A DNA stretch of 64,000 nt from Prochlorococcus marinus XMU1412 (GTDB lineage: Bacteria; Cyanobacteriota; Cyanobacteriia; PCC-6307; Cyanobiaceae): assembly GCF_017696315.1 (NCBI RefSeq), contig NZ_JAAORJ010000004.1:256423-320422 (forward strand), given 5' to 3'. This document shows positions 46,661 to 54,823 of the stretch, in pieces. A program made the translations under genes and the position numbers. The notes under the pieces were generated by a model. It was not told the origin of the DNA, did no database searches, and saw nothing but the letters and a program-made list of their open reading frames with translations. Each line of letters opens with the position of its first letter. The first letter of the stretch is position 1.

Positions 46661-46705
46661 AGAGAAATAATGAATAATCAACTTAGAAAAGTTAATTTTT
46701 TATAA

Positions 46706-47005
46706 TTAATACAATTCTTCCTCAGAATGAGTTGTAATTGTTACGTCAGATGTTGGATAAGCAACACATGTAAGTACAAAACCAGCTTCTAGTTGGTCAT
46801 CATCCAAGAAACTTTGATCTGATTGATCAACACTACCTGAAGTAACTTTTCCAGCGCATGTTGAACATGCTCCAGCTCTGCAGGAATAAGGAAGGTCTAT
46901 ACCTTGTTCTTCAGCAGCATCAAGGATGTACTGGTCATCAGGTACTTCGATAGTTGAATTAAGACCTTCACCTTCGTTGATGAGTGTAACTTTGTAAGAA
47001 GCCAT
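46706..47005 (-). CDS. petF: Plant-type [2Fe-2S] ferredoxin
   Basis: A 99-residue ferredoxin that carries electrons from photosystem I to FNR and other enzymes. The cluster cysteines are in CRAGACSTC (CxxxxCxxC), with the distal Cys in LTCVAYP. Its overall length and acidic character are typical. The start is ATG 47003-47005, preceded by a 12-residue U-run in the leader. Several ferredoxins exist in Prochlorococcus; this one has the classic photosynthetic sequence. Confidence 0.96.
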   Translation of the reverse strand: MASYKVTLINEGEGLNSTIEVPDDQYILDAAEEQGIDLPYSCRAGACSTCAGKVTSGSVDQSDQSFLDDDQLEAGFVLTCVAYPTSDVTITTHSEEELY

Positions 47006-47007
47006 TT

Positions 47008-47044
47008 AAAAAAAAAAAATTGTTGGTAGTTAATACCTATCAAC
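47008..47044 (-). promoter_or_regulatory. Hairpin and U-tract in the petF leader
   Basis: On the minus strand an imperfect eight-pair stem (GTTGATAG, seven-base loop, CTACCAAC; one A-C mismatch, 47044-47022) is followed at once by A, A and twelve U residues ending two bases before the petF ATG. The layout resembles a terminator placed inside the leader. On the plus strand the mismatch becomes a G-U pair, so antisense RNA is an alternative. An inverted repeat ATCGA-TTGGG-TCGAT also lies at 47057-47071. Confidence 0.4.
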
Positions 47045-47141
47045 TACATTTTTAACATCGATTGGGTCGATATGTGAGATTTTGAAGTAAAAAATGACAC
47101 AATAAAATGTATGAAAGAGTATCTATAAGAAAAACTTATAC

Positions 47142-48053
47142 TTAGGCTGGATCGCTAGTTTTTTGCGCAGAAATGCATGCCCAATCTTTTCTAGTTGATA
47201 CATCCAATAATTTCAAGTCATTCTGAATTAATATTTTTATAATTTCATCCTTTTGTGAATTCAAGATTCCACTAAAAATTACTTCTCCATTGTTTTTCAA
47301 ACACTTATAAATATTTGGAATCATTTCTTTTATTACTTCAGCAAGAATATTGCATAAAACAAAATCAAATTGTTTAAGTTGATTTTTTAAAATTACTTCA
47401 TTAAAAGGTCCCAAATATGTATTTAAGTTTTTTAAATTACCGAAATTTAGTTGAAAATTAGAGTTAGTTGAATTTATAGCTAAATAATCATTATCCACTG
47501 CACAAACCTCCTCTGCGCCAAGTAATTTTGCGGCGACACTCAAAATCCCGCTACCACTCCCAATATCCAATACCTTTTTATCAGAAAATAAAATATTCTC
47601 CATTTTTTCCAAGCAAAGATAAGTCGAAGGATGACTTCCTGTACCAAAGGCTGCTCCAGGATCAATTTTTATAATTTGTTTATCTTTAAATTTTTCATTT
47701 GGATTTATCCAACAAGGCAATATTAAAAAATGATTTCCTACTAATTCAGGAGCCCAATATTTCTTCCAGCTTGTTAACCAATCCTCCTCTTTAATAATAC
47801 TCCAATCAAAAACTTGATTCTTAGTGGGATTAATGTTTAGAAGTTTGCTAATTATTTTTTCAAAACCACTTCTAGAACTCTCGCCCCAATCATCAATTGG
47901 AAGCCATATATTCACTTCTTTTTTATTTTCATTTTTAATTAAATATTCAAATGAAAAACTTAATATTCCCAGATCATTTAATTTCCAAATAATAATTTCT
48001 TCAGAATCACTTTCTATTAGAAAAGTTAGTTTATACCAATCTTTAGTTTCCAT
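47142..48053 (-). CDS. prmA: Ribosomal protein L11 methyltransferase PrmA
   Basis: A 303-residue SAM-dependent enzyme that trimethylates ribosomal protein L11. The C-terminal methyltransferase domain has [19 protein letters not shown], motif [17 protein letters not shown] and [11 protein letters not shown]. The N-terminal substrate-recognition domain precedes it. It lies 18 bases after serA on the same strand and is followed by petF after a 136-base spacer that must contain the petF promoter. Confidence 0.94.
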   Translation of the reverse strand: METKDWYKLTFLIESDSEEIIIWKLNDLGILSFSFEYLIKNENKKEVNIWLPIDDWGESSRSGFEKIISKLLNINPTKNQVFDWSIIKEEDWLTSWKKYWAPELVGNHFLILPCWINPNEKFKDKQIIKIDPGAAFGTGSHPSTYLCLEKMENILFSDKKVLDIGSGSGILSVAAKLLGAEEVCAVDNDYLAINSTNSNFQLNFGNLKNLNTYLGPFNEVILKNQLKQFDFVLCNILAEVIKEMIPNIYKCLKNNGEVIFSGILNSQKDEIIKILIQNDLKLLDVSTRKDWACISAQKTSDPA

Positions 48054-48071
48054 TAATTAGGACAAGCCTCT

Positions 48072-49658
48072 TCATAAAGTAACTGGATTAGCGTTGGTAA
48101 TCCCATCTACTTCAATAATGGTGTCAAGCAACTTATTAGGTATTGGATCATCAATACTTAGAACCATAACAGCTTCTCCTCTAACAATTTTGCGCCCAAC
48201 TTGCATTGAGGCAATATTTACATTGTTGCTACCTAATAAAGACCCCAGCTTGCCAATAATGCCTGGCATATCTCTATGCCTAGTAACCAACATATATCTG
48301 CTTGGCGATACATTAACTGGGTATTGATCAATACTAATAATTCTTAATTCCCCATCAGCAAAAATGCTTCCTGCTACGCTATGGTCGCCATTATCTCCAT
48401 AAGTGGTTAACTGAAGCGACCCACTAGCAAATTCAGGTCTCGCCTCATCTTTATTCTCGACTACCGAAATACCTCTTGAATCTGCTTCTAGCGAAGCATT
48501 CACATAATTAATCCTATCCCCTAAAGCTTTACTTAAAAGGCCTTTTAGACTAGCTATTATTAATGGCTGAGAAGGATGTTGAACAAATTCACCTTGTAGC
48601 TTTACTTCTAGTTTCTGTATCTGCCCACCTGAAAGCTGACTTATAAGCAGACCCATTGTTTCAGCCAACTGCAAATGAGGTTTTAGACTATCCATAATAT
48701 CAGGGCTTAAACCTGGAATATTAACTGCAGTTCTAGCAGATAAACCAAGCAAGACATCTCTGATTTGTTCTGCAACATCAACAGCTACATTTTCTTGTGC
48801 TTCCCGAGTAGATGCTCCTAAGTGTGGGGTAAGAATAAGATTCTTTTCAACCTTCAAAAGTGGTGAATTAGATTCCAAAGGTTCTTTAGAAAAGACATCT
48901 ATTGCAGCACCTGCAATCAATGATTTATTTAAAGCTTCTGCTAATGCCTCTTCATCAATCAAGCCTCCTCGAGCACAATTAATTAATTTTGCGCTACTTT
49001 TCATAGTTTTAAGGACGTCTATATTTACTAAATTCTCTGTCTCTGGTGTGCGAGGCAAATGCAAAGTTACATAATCAGATTGTTTGAATAAATCCTCTAG
49101 TTCAGATAGTTTAACTTGTATTTGTTGAGCTCTTTCCGTTGAAACAAAGGGATCATATCCGTAAACTTCCATTCCTAATGCATTAGCAACTTTCGCTACA
49201 TGAGCACCAATTTTCCCTAAACCTACTACACCTAATTTTTTCTTATAAAGCTCATTACCAACAAATTTCTTTCTTTCCCATTTACCTGACAAAGTACTAC
49301 TATTAGCAATTGGAATATGTCTAGATAAAGCCAACATCATAGCTATAGTATGTTCAGCAGCAGCTATTGTGTTACCCCCGGGAGAATTAACAACAAGCAC
49401 TCCTTTTTGCGTAGCAGCCTTAACATTTACATTATCAACTCCAACTCCTGCTCTTCCAATAATTCTCAGTTTACTTGAAGAGTTAATAATTTCTTCAGTC
49501 ACTTGAGTGCCAGAGCGAATCATTAAAGCATCATAATCTTTAATAATGGAAGCTAGCTCAGAGTCTGAGATTCCTATCTTCTGATCAACCTGAGCAACTT
49601 GTGAAAGAATATCAATTCCTGTTTGATCAATTGGATCTGTAATGAGAACTTTTGTCAT
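48072..49658 (-). CDS. serA: D-3-phosphoglycerate dehydrogenase
   Basis: A 528-residue enzyme that starts serine synthesis from 3-phosphoglycerate. The NAD-binding motif is GVVGLGKIGAHVAKVANALG, substrate loops RGGLIDEEALAEAL and LTPHLGASTREAQE follow, and catalytic His lies in the latter. About residues 310-450 form the intervening domain of the long form, and an ACT domain (VTRHRDMPGIIGKLGSLLG) ends the protein, pointing to amino-acid regulation. It begins at ATG 49656-49658. Confidence 0.96.
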   Translation of the reverse strand: MTKVLITDPIDQTGIDILSQVAQVDQKIGISDSELASIIKDYDALMIRSGTQVTEEIINSSSKLRIIGRAGVGVDNVNVKAATQKGVLVVNSPGGNTIAAAEHTIAMMLALSRHIPIANSSTLSGKWERKKFVGNELYKKKLGVVGLGKIGAHVAKVANALGMEVYGYDPFVSTERAQQIQVKLSELEDLFKQSDYVTLHLPRTPETENLVNIDVLKTMKSSAKLINCARGGLIDEEALAEALNKSLIAGAAIDVFSKEPLESNSPLLKVEKNLILTPHLGASTREAQENVAVDVAEQIRDVLLGLSARTAVNIPGLSPDIMDSLKPHLQLAETMGLLISQLSGGQIQKLEVKLQGEFVQHPSQPLIIASLKGLLSKALGDRINYVNASLEADSRGISVVENKDEARPEFASGSLQLTTYGDNGDHSVAGSIFADGELRIISIDQYPVNVSPSRYMLVTRHRDMPGIIGKLGSLLGSNNVNIASMQVGRKIVRGEAVMVLSIDDPIPNKLLDTIIEVDGITNANPVTL

Positions 49659-49757
49659 TTAAGATTGGTTCTTTAATCTTTTACTTTAACTTAATCTATA
49701 GTGTATGTATCTTATTTTATTAATTTGAATAACACACAAACATTTGAGGATTGAAAT

Positions 49758-50324
49758 TTGACTAAAAGTATTGTGATATTTGAAGACATTGATAAATGTA
49801 TCAAACTATTTGAAGTTTTCAAGGAAAAATCAGTAATGCTCTCTGAAGCTATTTTGATCCCACCAATAAGTGAGAAAATATCATCGGATGAAACAGAATT
49901 GCTAAGTGCGAAAGCAAATATCTTATTCAAATCTCAAAATTTTGAAGATATAAGAATTTTAAATCCGAAACTTGATAGAAAGATTAGACAAAAAGCAATG
50001 AGTAGATGGCTAATGCCATTTGGTTTTATAGCTGGAATAGCTTTTTCTAATATGACAAATTTATCTACTTTCGGTTTTCTTGGTTTGAATAACATCGGTG
50101 AATCCTTAATTGGAGGTCTTTTAGGAATGGGCTCAGGATATTTAGGTAGTGCCGTTTCTTCTGCAAGTATCAACATCAATAGGAATAAAGAGTTGAGATC
50201 AATTATTAATTTAAATAAAGAGGGTAGATGGCTTGTTCTGCTTGAAAATCAAATTGGAGCTGAATTACCATGGGCTTTGATTAAACAATCAGAAGCAAAA
50301 GATATAATTTTTTTAGAAGGCTAA
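49758..50324 (+). CDS. Conserved hypothetical membrane protein
   Basis: A 188-residue protein. A soluble N-terminal half of about 75 residues is followed by a central hydrophobic, Gly-rich region (WLMPFGFIAGIAFSNMT, then GGLLGMGSGYLGSAVSSAS) and a soluble end (EGRWLVLLENQIGAELPWALIKQ). No family was recognised with certainty. Its stop abuts the start of the PSII S4 protein with no spacer, so the two are coupled, suggesting a photosystem or thylakoid setting. The start TTG 49758 follows GAGGA by about ten bases. Confidence 0.78.
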   Translation: MTKSIVIFEDIDKCIKLFEVFKEKSVMLSEAILIPPISEKISSDETELLSAKANILFKSQNFEDIRILNPKLDRKIRQKAMSRWLMPFGFIAGIAFSNMTNLSTFGFLGLNNIGESLIGGLLGMGSGYLGSAVSSASININRNKELRSIINLNKEGRWLVLLENQIGAELPWALIKQSEAKDIIFLEG

Positions 50325-51116
50325 ATGATTGACCTAAAAGAAATCTTAATAAATTCAAACTACAAAAAAGAAACTGAGGAATTAATAAATATTGCTCACT
50401 TAGCTTACAAACACTGGGAAACTTATTGGACTGGTTTTAATTCAACTTATGTTTGCGAAGAGATTTTAAAAGATTTTGAAAATTTAAATGATTTCAAATT
50501 TTTTATTTATGGAGGATTCTCCTCTTCTCAAAGATCTAGGATAGCTTGCTTTAGAGGAGATAATATTCTTGAAGAGGATGCGCTAAAAAGTAATTTTCCA
50601 GCTCAAGGAATAAAAATTAATGGAAATTTTTTATTTGATAATGCTACACAAGATGATTTTAGATCCCTCTTGATTGAAAATGGGGTAAATCAAATAAAAG
50701 TTGGAGATATATGGACTATTGGTGATAGAGGAGCACAAGGGATAATTGATAATTTAGATATTAAGCATCTAGATGAAAAGATTTTTTATTTGAGAGACGT
50801 AAAAGTAAAAGTTAATGTAGTAGGTATAGATGAATTACAAATACCTTCTGGAAGATCAAAAAAACTCGTCAATACAGTAGAAGCTTCAACAAGATTAGAT
50901 GCTATAGCTTCAGCTGGCTTTAGGGTATCACGAACCAAAATCATTGAAAGGATAGAAAATGGAATGCTCAGATTAAATGGAAGCAAAGTTAATAAGCCAA
51001 CTATTAATCTAAAAATTGGCGACAAACTAGAACTTGAAAATAAAGGATTTATCGAAATTCTAAATTTAGAAATAACCAAAAGAGAACGATGGAAAGTTAA
51101 ATTACTTAGAAAATGA
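50325..51116 (+). CDS. Photosystem II S4 domain protein
   Basis: A 263-residue protein. The middle part (YGGFSSSQRSRIACFRGDNI, then VGDIWTIGDRGAQGI) and a C-terminal S4 RNA-binding domain (STRLDAIASAGFRVSRTKIIERIENG, then VNKPTINLKIGDKLEL) match the cyanobacterial family named photosystem II S4 domain protein, a relative of YlmH. Its function is uncertain: a link to PSII was suggested from plastid homologues. It starts at ATG 50325, directly after the preceding stop. Confidence 0.9.
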   Translation: MIDLKEILINSNYKKETEELINIAHLAYKHWETYWTGFNSTYVCEEILKDFENLNDFKFFIYGGFSSSQRSRIACFRGDNILEEDALKSNFPAQGIKINGNFLFDNATQDDFRSLLIENGVNQIKVGDIWTIGDRGAQGIIDNLDIKHLDEKIFYLRDVKVKVNVVGIDELQIPSGRSKKLVNTVEASTRLDAIASAGFRVSRTKIIERIENGMLRLNGSKVNKPTINLKIGDKLELENKGFIEILNLEITKRERWKVKLLRK

Positions 51117-51165
51117 AACGCAACCTGCTATTTTTTTATAAGGGGGATTAAAAATTCTTCAGTTT

Positions 51166-51237
51166 GGGCGATTAGCTCAGTGGTAGAGCACTACCTCGAC
51201 ACGGTAGTGGCCACTGGTTCGAATCCAGTATCGCCCA
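51166..51237 (+). tRNA. trnV: tRNA-Val (GAC), C at position 33
   Basis: A 72-base cloverleaf. Acceptor GGGCGAT pairs with ATCGCCC (51230-51236), the D-arm is GCTC-GAGC, the anticodon stem CTACC-GGTAG encloses the loop TCGACAC (51196-51202), and T-loop TTCGAAT is normal. The anticodon at 51198-51200 is GAC for valine. The base before it, position 33, is C instead of the near-universal U. Otherwise all stems are intact. CCA is not encoded. Confidence 0.95.
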
Positions 51238-51305
51238 TTAAAACTTTTGACAACCAAGGTTATATCCACAGAAAATAATTCTATTTTTTAGATTATTAAA
51301 AAAAA

Positions 51306-51923
51306 ATGAAACTTAATCAAATAATTAATCTACATAAGGGGCTTACTGCATTTGTAGTTATAGGTCTTATGATTTTTTTTGATAATTTTACGATCGCTCC
51401 CTACGTTTATTTAGCTCTGCATGGTACTTATGGATTACTTTGGCTTTTAAAAGAAAAGATATTCCCAGATCCTTATTTTAAAGAAAAAATCAATTTTTTA
51501 ACTTCAGTTACTGGTTTTATTTTCCTAGGAAGTTACTGGGTGGCTCCATACATTCTTATCTCATCTCAGAAATCTGTTCCAAATTTCGTAATAGCTGCTT
51601 CTGTATCTATAAATATAATTGGTGTATTTCTACACTTTGCTAGTGATGCCCAAAAATATTTTTCTCTTAAATTAAAAAAAGATCTAATTAAAGAGGGATT
51701 TTTCAAAAATATAAGGAATACTAATTATCTAGGAGAAATACTAATTTATCTATCATTCGCCATACTTTCAATGAGTTTCATTCCATTAGTAATTCTTGCA
51801 ATATTTTTCTCTGTAGTTTTTCTGCCAAGAATGATGAAAAAAGATAAATCGCTCAAAAAATATGATTCATTCGAAGAATATAAAAAGAAAAGCGGTCTTA
51901 TATTTCCTAAATTAAATGCCTGA
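51306..51923 (+). CDS. ICMT-like / DUF1295-type membrane methyltransferase or reductase family protein
   Basis: A 205-residue polytopic protein with about five helices. The C-terminal signature LIKEGFFKNIRNTNYLGEILIYLSF and the final SFEEYKKKSGLIFPKL resemble the isoprenylcysteine methyltransferase and steroid reductase-like superfamily, where Arg-Asn-x-x-Tyr and Glu contact the cofactor. The substrate is unknown, perhaps a lipid or quinone-like molecule. It overlaps the next gene by eight bases, so the two are translated together. Confidence 0.78.
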   Translation: MKLNQIINLHKGLTAFVVIGLMIFFDNFTIAPYVYLALHGTYGLLWLLKEKIFPDPYFKEKINFLTSVTGFIFLGSYWVAPYILISSQKSVPNFVIAASVSINIIGVFLHFASDAQKYFSLKLKKDLIKEGFFKNIRNTNYLGEILIYLSFAILSMSFIPLVILAIFFSVVFLPRMMKKDKSLKKYDSFEEYKKKSGLIFPKLNA

Positions 51924-52467
51924 TAACAACTTACCCAGTTGGAGGCAAGATTTAAAATCTTCTAGAAAAAAAGAGGGCAAATCACCCTCTAATAGATGGA
52001 TACAGCTTGCAACAGTAAGCCAAGAAAATGAGCCAAGATTAAGAACAGTTGTTTTCAGAGGGTGGAATAAAGATAGTTCAATGATTATTTTTACAGATAA
52101 AAGAAGTGAAAAAATTGGGCATTTAAAATCTAACCCTAATGCAGAAATATTATGGTTCTTTATGAAAACCAAATCACAATTTAGATTTAAAGGGAAAATA
52201 AGTGAGTTAAATGATAACAAAAACTATTGGGATTTATTATCAGAGAAATCAAAAACTTCTTGGTTTTGGGGATCTCCTGGAGAGAAAATAAACCCAAAAG
52301 TCCAATCTACCCAAGAAACATTATCCAATCTACCCAAGTCAGAAAATTTTGTTGTTCTAAATTTTGAAATCGATTCAGTAGATCTTCTTAAATTACAACA
52401 GCCTGTTCATAAACGATATCTTTGGGAAAAGATTAAGAAATGGGAAAAAGTTGAAATTAATCCTTAA
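51916..52467 (+). CDS. Pyridoxamine 5'-phosphate oxidase-like flavoprotein
   Basis: A 183-residue split-barrel FMN-binding protein. LATVSQENEPRLRTVVFRGW, IIFTDKRSEKIGHLKSNPNAEILWFF and RFKGKISEL follow the PNPOx order, and the end KRYLWEKIKKWEKVEINP resembles the cyanobacterial Alr4036-type family. A pyridoxal phosphate role is not assured, as many such proteins act on other substrates. Its ATG at 51916 lies within the end of the preceding membrane-protein gene. Confidence 0.85.
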   Translation: MPDNNLPSWRQDLKSSRKKEGKSPSNRWIQLATVSQENEPRLRTVVFRGWNKDSSMIIFTDKRSEKIGHLKSNPNAEILWFFMKTKSQFRFKGKISELNDNKNYWDLLSEKSKTSWFWGSPGEKINPKVQSTQETLSNLPKSENFVVLNFEIDSVDLLKLQQPVHKRYLWEKIKKWEKVEINP

Positions 52468-52541
52468 ATATTTCTATATTGTATATTTAGGTTGAAAAAC
52501 ATATAGTGATCAGTCAGTTTTAAAAAAGAAGTATTATTTAT

Positions 52542-52715
52542 ATGAATTTCTCAGAAATTCCAGAAAACCCTTTTATTTTTTTATCTTGGGTGACTGCTAT
52601 AGGGCTGTTTATAAGTCTTTCTGAAGCAACAATTAAGATAAAACTTGAGAAGAGAAACAGTTATCGAAAAAGGTTAGAGCTAATCAATAACCTTTATCCT
52701 AAAAAATTAGCTTGA
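52542..52715 (+). CDS. Small hypothetical membrane protein (57 residues)
   Basis: An ATG at 52542 opens a 57-residue frame: a short polar start with two prolines, a hydrophobic helix at about residues 11-27 (FIFLSWVTAIGLFISLS), then a basic, charged tail (KIKLEKRNSYRKRLELINN). The design is that of a single-helix thylakoid or plasma-membrane protein. It is convergent with the DoxX gene, overlapping its end by nine bases. No family was recognised. Confidence 0.6.
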   Translation: MNFSEIPENPFIFLSWVTAIGLFISLSEATIKIKLEKRNSYRKRLELINNLYPKKLA

Positions 52716-53258
52716 AGTATCTGAGAGTATGTTAGCTTGCAAAAATTGAAATAAACCACCTTTGCTTGTTTCTTCTTTAACTTCAACTTGCTTGGAAGGT
52801 TTTGCTTTTGTTGAAGATATAATTTCCTCCTCATCTTCTGATTTCAAAATTCTGATAATGACTTCATCTAAGGAGAAATTACCAGGCCCTGTTAATGCAA
52901 TTGAAGTTGCTGAAGCGAAATACAAAAGTAAAAGCTCTAGTAAGAAAATATTAAAACCTGAAGTAACAAGTGCGTGGTATATAGCGACAGAAATTGTTCC
53001 AACAATTGCCAAAGCTCCGAATCTTGTGGCTAAACCTATAATTAGCAACCAACTACCACCTATTTCTGAGAATGCCGCTATGTATGATAAAAATATTGGG
53101 AATGGGAGATGTAATGGTCTTACAAAAGCATCAGCGAAATTTTCTATATTTGCTAATTTCTCATAACCGTGGTGAATAAGAACAGTTCCAGTTATAACTC
53201 TAAGAATTAATAAAGCAGTATCTTTGCTAAACGACTTGGTAAGAATTGTTGAAAGCAC
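52707..53258 (-). CDS. DoxX-family membrane protein
   Basis: A 183-residue protein. About four hydrophobic helices form the DoxX fold, with LLILRVITGTVLIHHGYEKLANIE near the start, LPFPIFLSYIAAFSEIGGSWLLIIGL and a basic tail region of low complexity from about 140 onward (EEIISSTKAKPSKQVEVKEE). DoxX relatives act in thiosulfate or quinol chemistry or simply as membrane proteins of unknown role. The GTG start is at 53256-53258. Confidence 0.88.
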   Translation of the reverse strand: MLSTILTKSFSKDTALLILRVITGTVLIHHGYEKLANIENFADAFVRPLHLPFPIFLSYIAAFSEIGGSWLLIIGLATRFGALAIVGTISVAIYHALVTSGFNIFLLELLLLYFASATSIALTGPGNFSLDEVIIRILKSEDEEEIISSTKAKPSKQVEVKEETSKGGLFQFLQANILSDTSS

Positions 53259-53392
53259 TATAAAAAAATTATCCTTAAGTAAAAATAACTAGTCACAGTA
53301 TCCATCGTGGATTAAAGAGCAAAAGTCGTACCTAAATAAGTATTTATACTTACTTATCAACAGTGTTTTTTCTGATTAGGAATTCAACTAAT

Positions 53393-54547
53393 TTAAAAAT
53401 TATTTTTTGAAAAATTTTCTAATATTCTCTGATTTATTTTTGGAATATTTTCTTTAAATTTAAAAAACCCTCTTTTAGCAAATTTCCAAGCAAATAAATC
53501 TTCATCCCTCACAAGATTAAAGATTTTTTTATGGTGTAAATTTTTAAACTCAGTTATGAAATCATAATTTTCTCCCACTCCAGGATAAATAATGTCTATT
53601 TCGTTGGTATTTTTAAAAGTATTTTCCAATGAATAAGGATCAATCTGTTCAACATTATCAAATTGCTCTACAAATTCAGAGACCAAATCTTGTTTAAATT
53701 TCAAAACAGATTCAGACAATTTAATTTGTCTTTGTTCATTTTTTAAAAGGATAATAAATACTTTTTTATAGCTTGGAAGAAAATTTTTAAGGGTTGCAAG
53801 GTTCAGATCATTTTCAAACATAATCAGATTATCTGATTTAGGATTCATATCATTTTTATAAATCTCATCTTCAAATGGTATTTGATTAGATTCTTCAAGA
53901 AAAATTTGTTGATTACTTATTTTTTCTACATTAAATCTATTATTTGAAAACTTTCTGAGGTTTGATGATGAAAAAAGATATTGTTTTCCCTTCGTTTGCA
54001 ATCCTCCGACCCATCTCCAGCTTAGGAGATTAGATGAAGCATCTCCATCAAAAAGATATTTAAAGAAAAACTTTGCTCCCAATTGCCATGGAAGGCCTAA
54101 ATTAAATATCCAAGTACTCGCAAACCACATTCTTGTATGGTTATGCAAATAGTTGTACTGCTTTAATTCATAGACCCAAGAATTAAAAAAGTCTAATTCT
54201 GTATTGCCATTAATTGCACTTTTATATAGCTCATAATCAAAATCGATATTGTTTTCTGAAATAAAATTTCTCCAAACTTTAGGTCTATTTTCCATCCACC
54301 CTTTCCAGTAAACTCTCCAAAATATTTCTTCAACAAATTTAGTTGAATTTTTGACTTTATACTTATTTTTAATATCCTGGATCAGATCATACTCCGATAA
54401 TATTCTATGAGTAATGAAAGGCGATAATTTTGAAACTGAACTTTCGTTATTTGGCCCAAAATCAAAATTTCTTAATTTTGCATAATCATTAATTTTGTAT
54501 TTCGCAAAATTTTCCCAGGTATTTTGAGCTTTTAATAAAAATGACAT
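53393..54547 (-). CDS. Photolyase/cryptochrome-like protein with reversed domain order
   Basis: A 384-residue protein. Residues about 1-210 match the FAD-binding domain of photolyases: SKLSPFITHRILSEYDL, FVEEIFWRVYWKGWM, QYNYLHNHTRMWFASTW and FDGDASSNLLSWRW, in the usual order. Normally an alpha/beta antenna domain comes first; here it is absent from the N-terminus. Instead residues about 239-370 look like that domain, with IMFENDLNL where photolyases have WFRRDLRL, then IIYPGVGENYDF. This suggests a circular permutation. Whether it repairs DNA or senses light is unknown. The start is ATG 54545-54547. Confidence 0.82.
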   Translation of the reverse strand: MSFLLKAQNTWENFAKYKINDYAKLRNFDFGPNNESSVSKLSPFITHRILSEYDLIQDIKNKYKVKNSTKFVEEIFWRVYWKGWMENRPKVWRNFISENNIDFDYELYKSAINGNTELDFFNSWVYELKQYNYLHNHTRMWFASTWIFNLGLPWQLGAKFFFKYLFDGDASSNLLSWRWVGGLQTKGKQYLFSSSNLRKFSNNRFNVEKISNQQIFLEESNQIPFEDEIYKNDMNPKSDNLIMFENDLNLATLKNFLPSYKKVFIILLKNEQRQIKLSESVLKFKQDLVSEFVEQFDNVEQIDPYSLENTFKNTNEIDIIYPGVGENYDFITEFKNLHHKKIFNLVRDEDLFAWKFAKRGFFKFKENIPKINQRILENFSKNNF

Positions 54548-54823
54548 TTTCTCATAACTTTAAAAAATTTTTTTTTGTATTGATAGAAATTTCAAAAATT
54601 TGCCTTCAAATTAATCCTTAAAATTTTCTATTTCACTTTTAAGTAAATATGTTTGATTGAAGTATTTAATTTAAACGACTCATAAGTACATTTTATACTT
54701 TTAAATCGCTCTCTGCGTAGGAGGATATTTAGTGTTCAATTACTTTTTAGATCTAATTTTAATTTTCAAATCTTTATTTAAATGATTTTTCTAAAAGATT
54801 TTTAAATATTTTTCAAAATTATT
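54548..54823. other. Spacer between photolyase-like and ligase-like genes
   Basis: A 276-base AT-rich divergent spacer, long for this genome. It contains a TATACTTTT stretch near 54692 and a clear Shine-Dalgarno-like AGGAGG at about 54719-54724, followed by a 17-codon frame. Promoters for both flanking genes should lie here. Confidence 0.45.
54732..54785 (+). CDS. Possible 17-residue hydrophobic microprotein
   Basis: A GTG at 54732 lies seven bases after a strong AGGAGG and opens a frame of 17 codons to a TGA at 54783-54785. The product would be MFNYFLDLILIFKSLFK, a short membrane-active-looking helix. Good ribosome sites are uncommon in this AT-rich window, so the pairing is notable, but chance is possible. 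Confidence 0.25.
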   Translation: MFNYFLDLILIFKSLFK

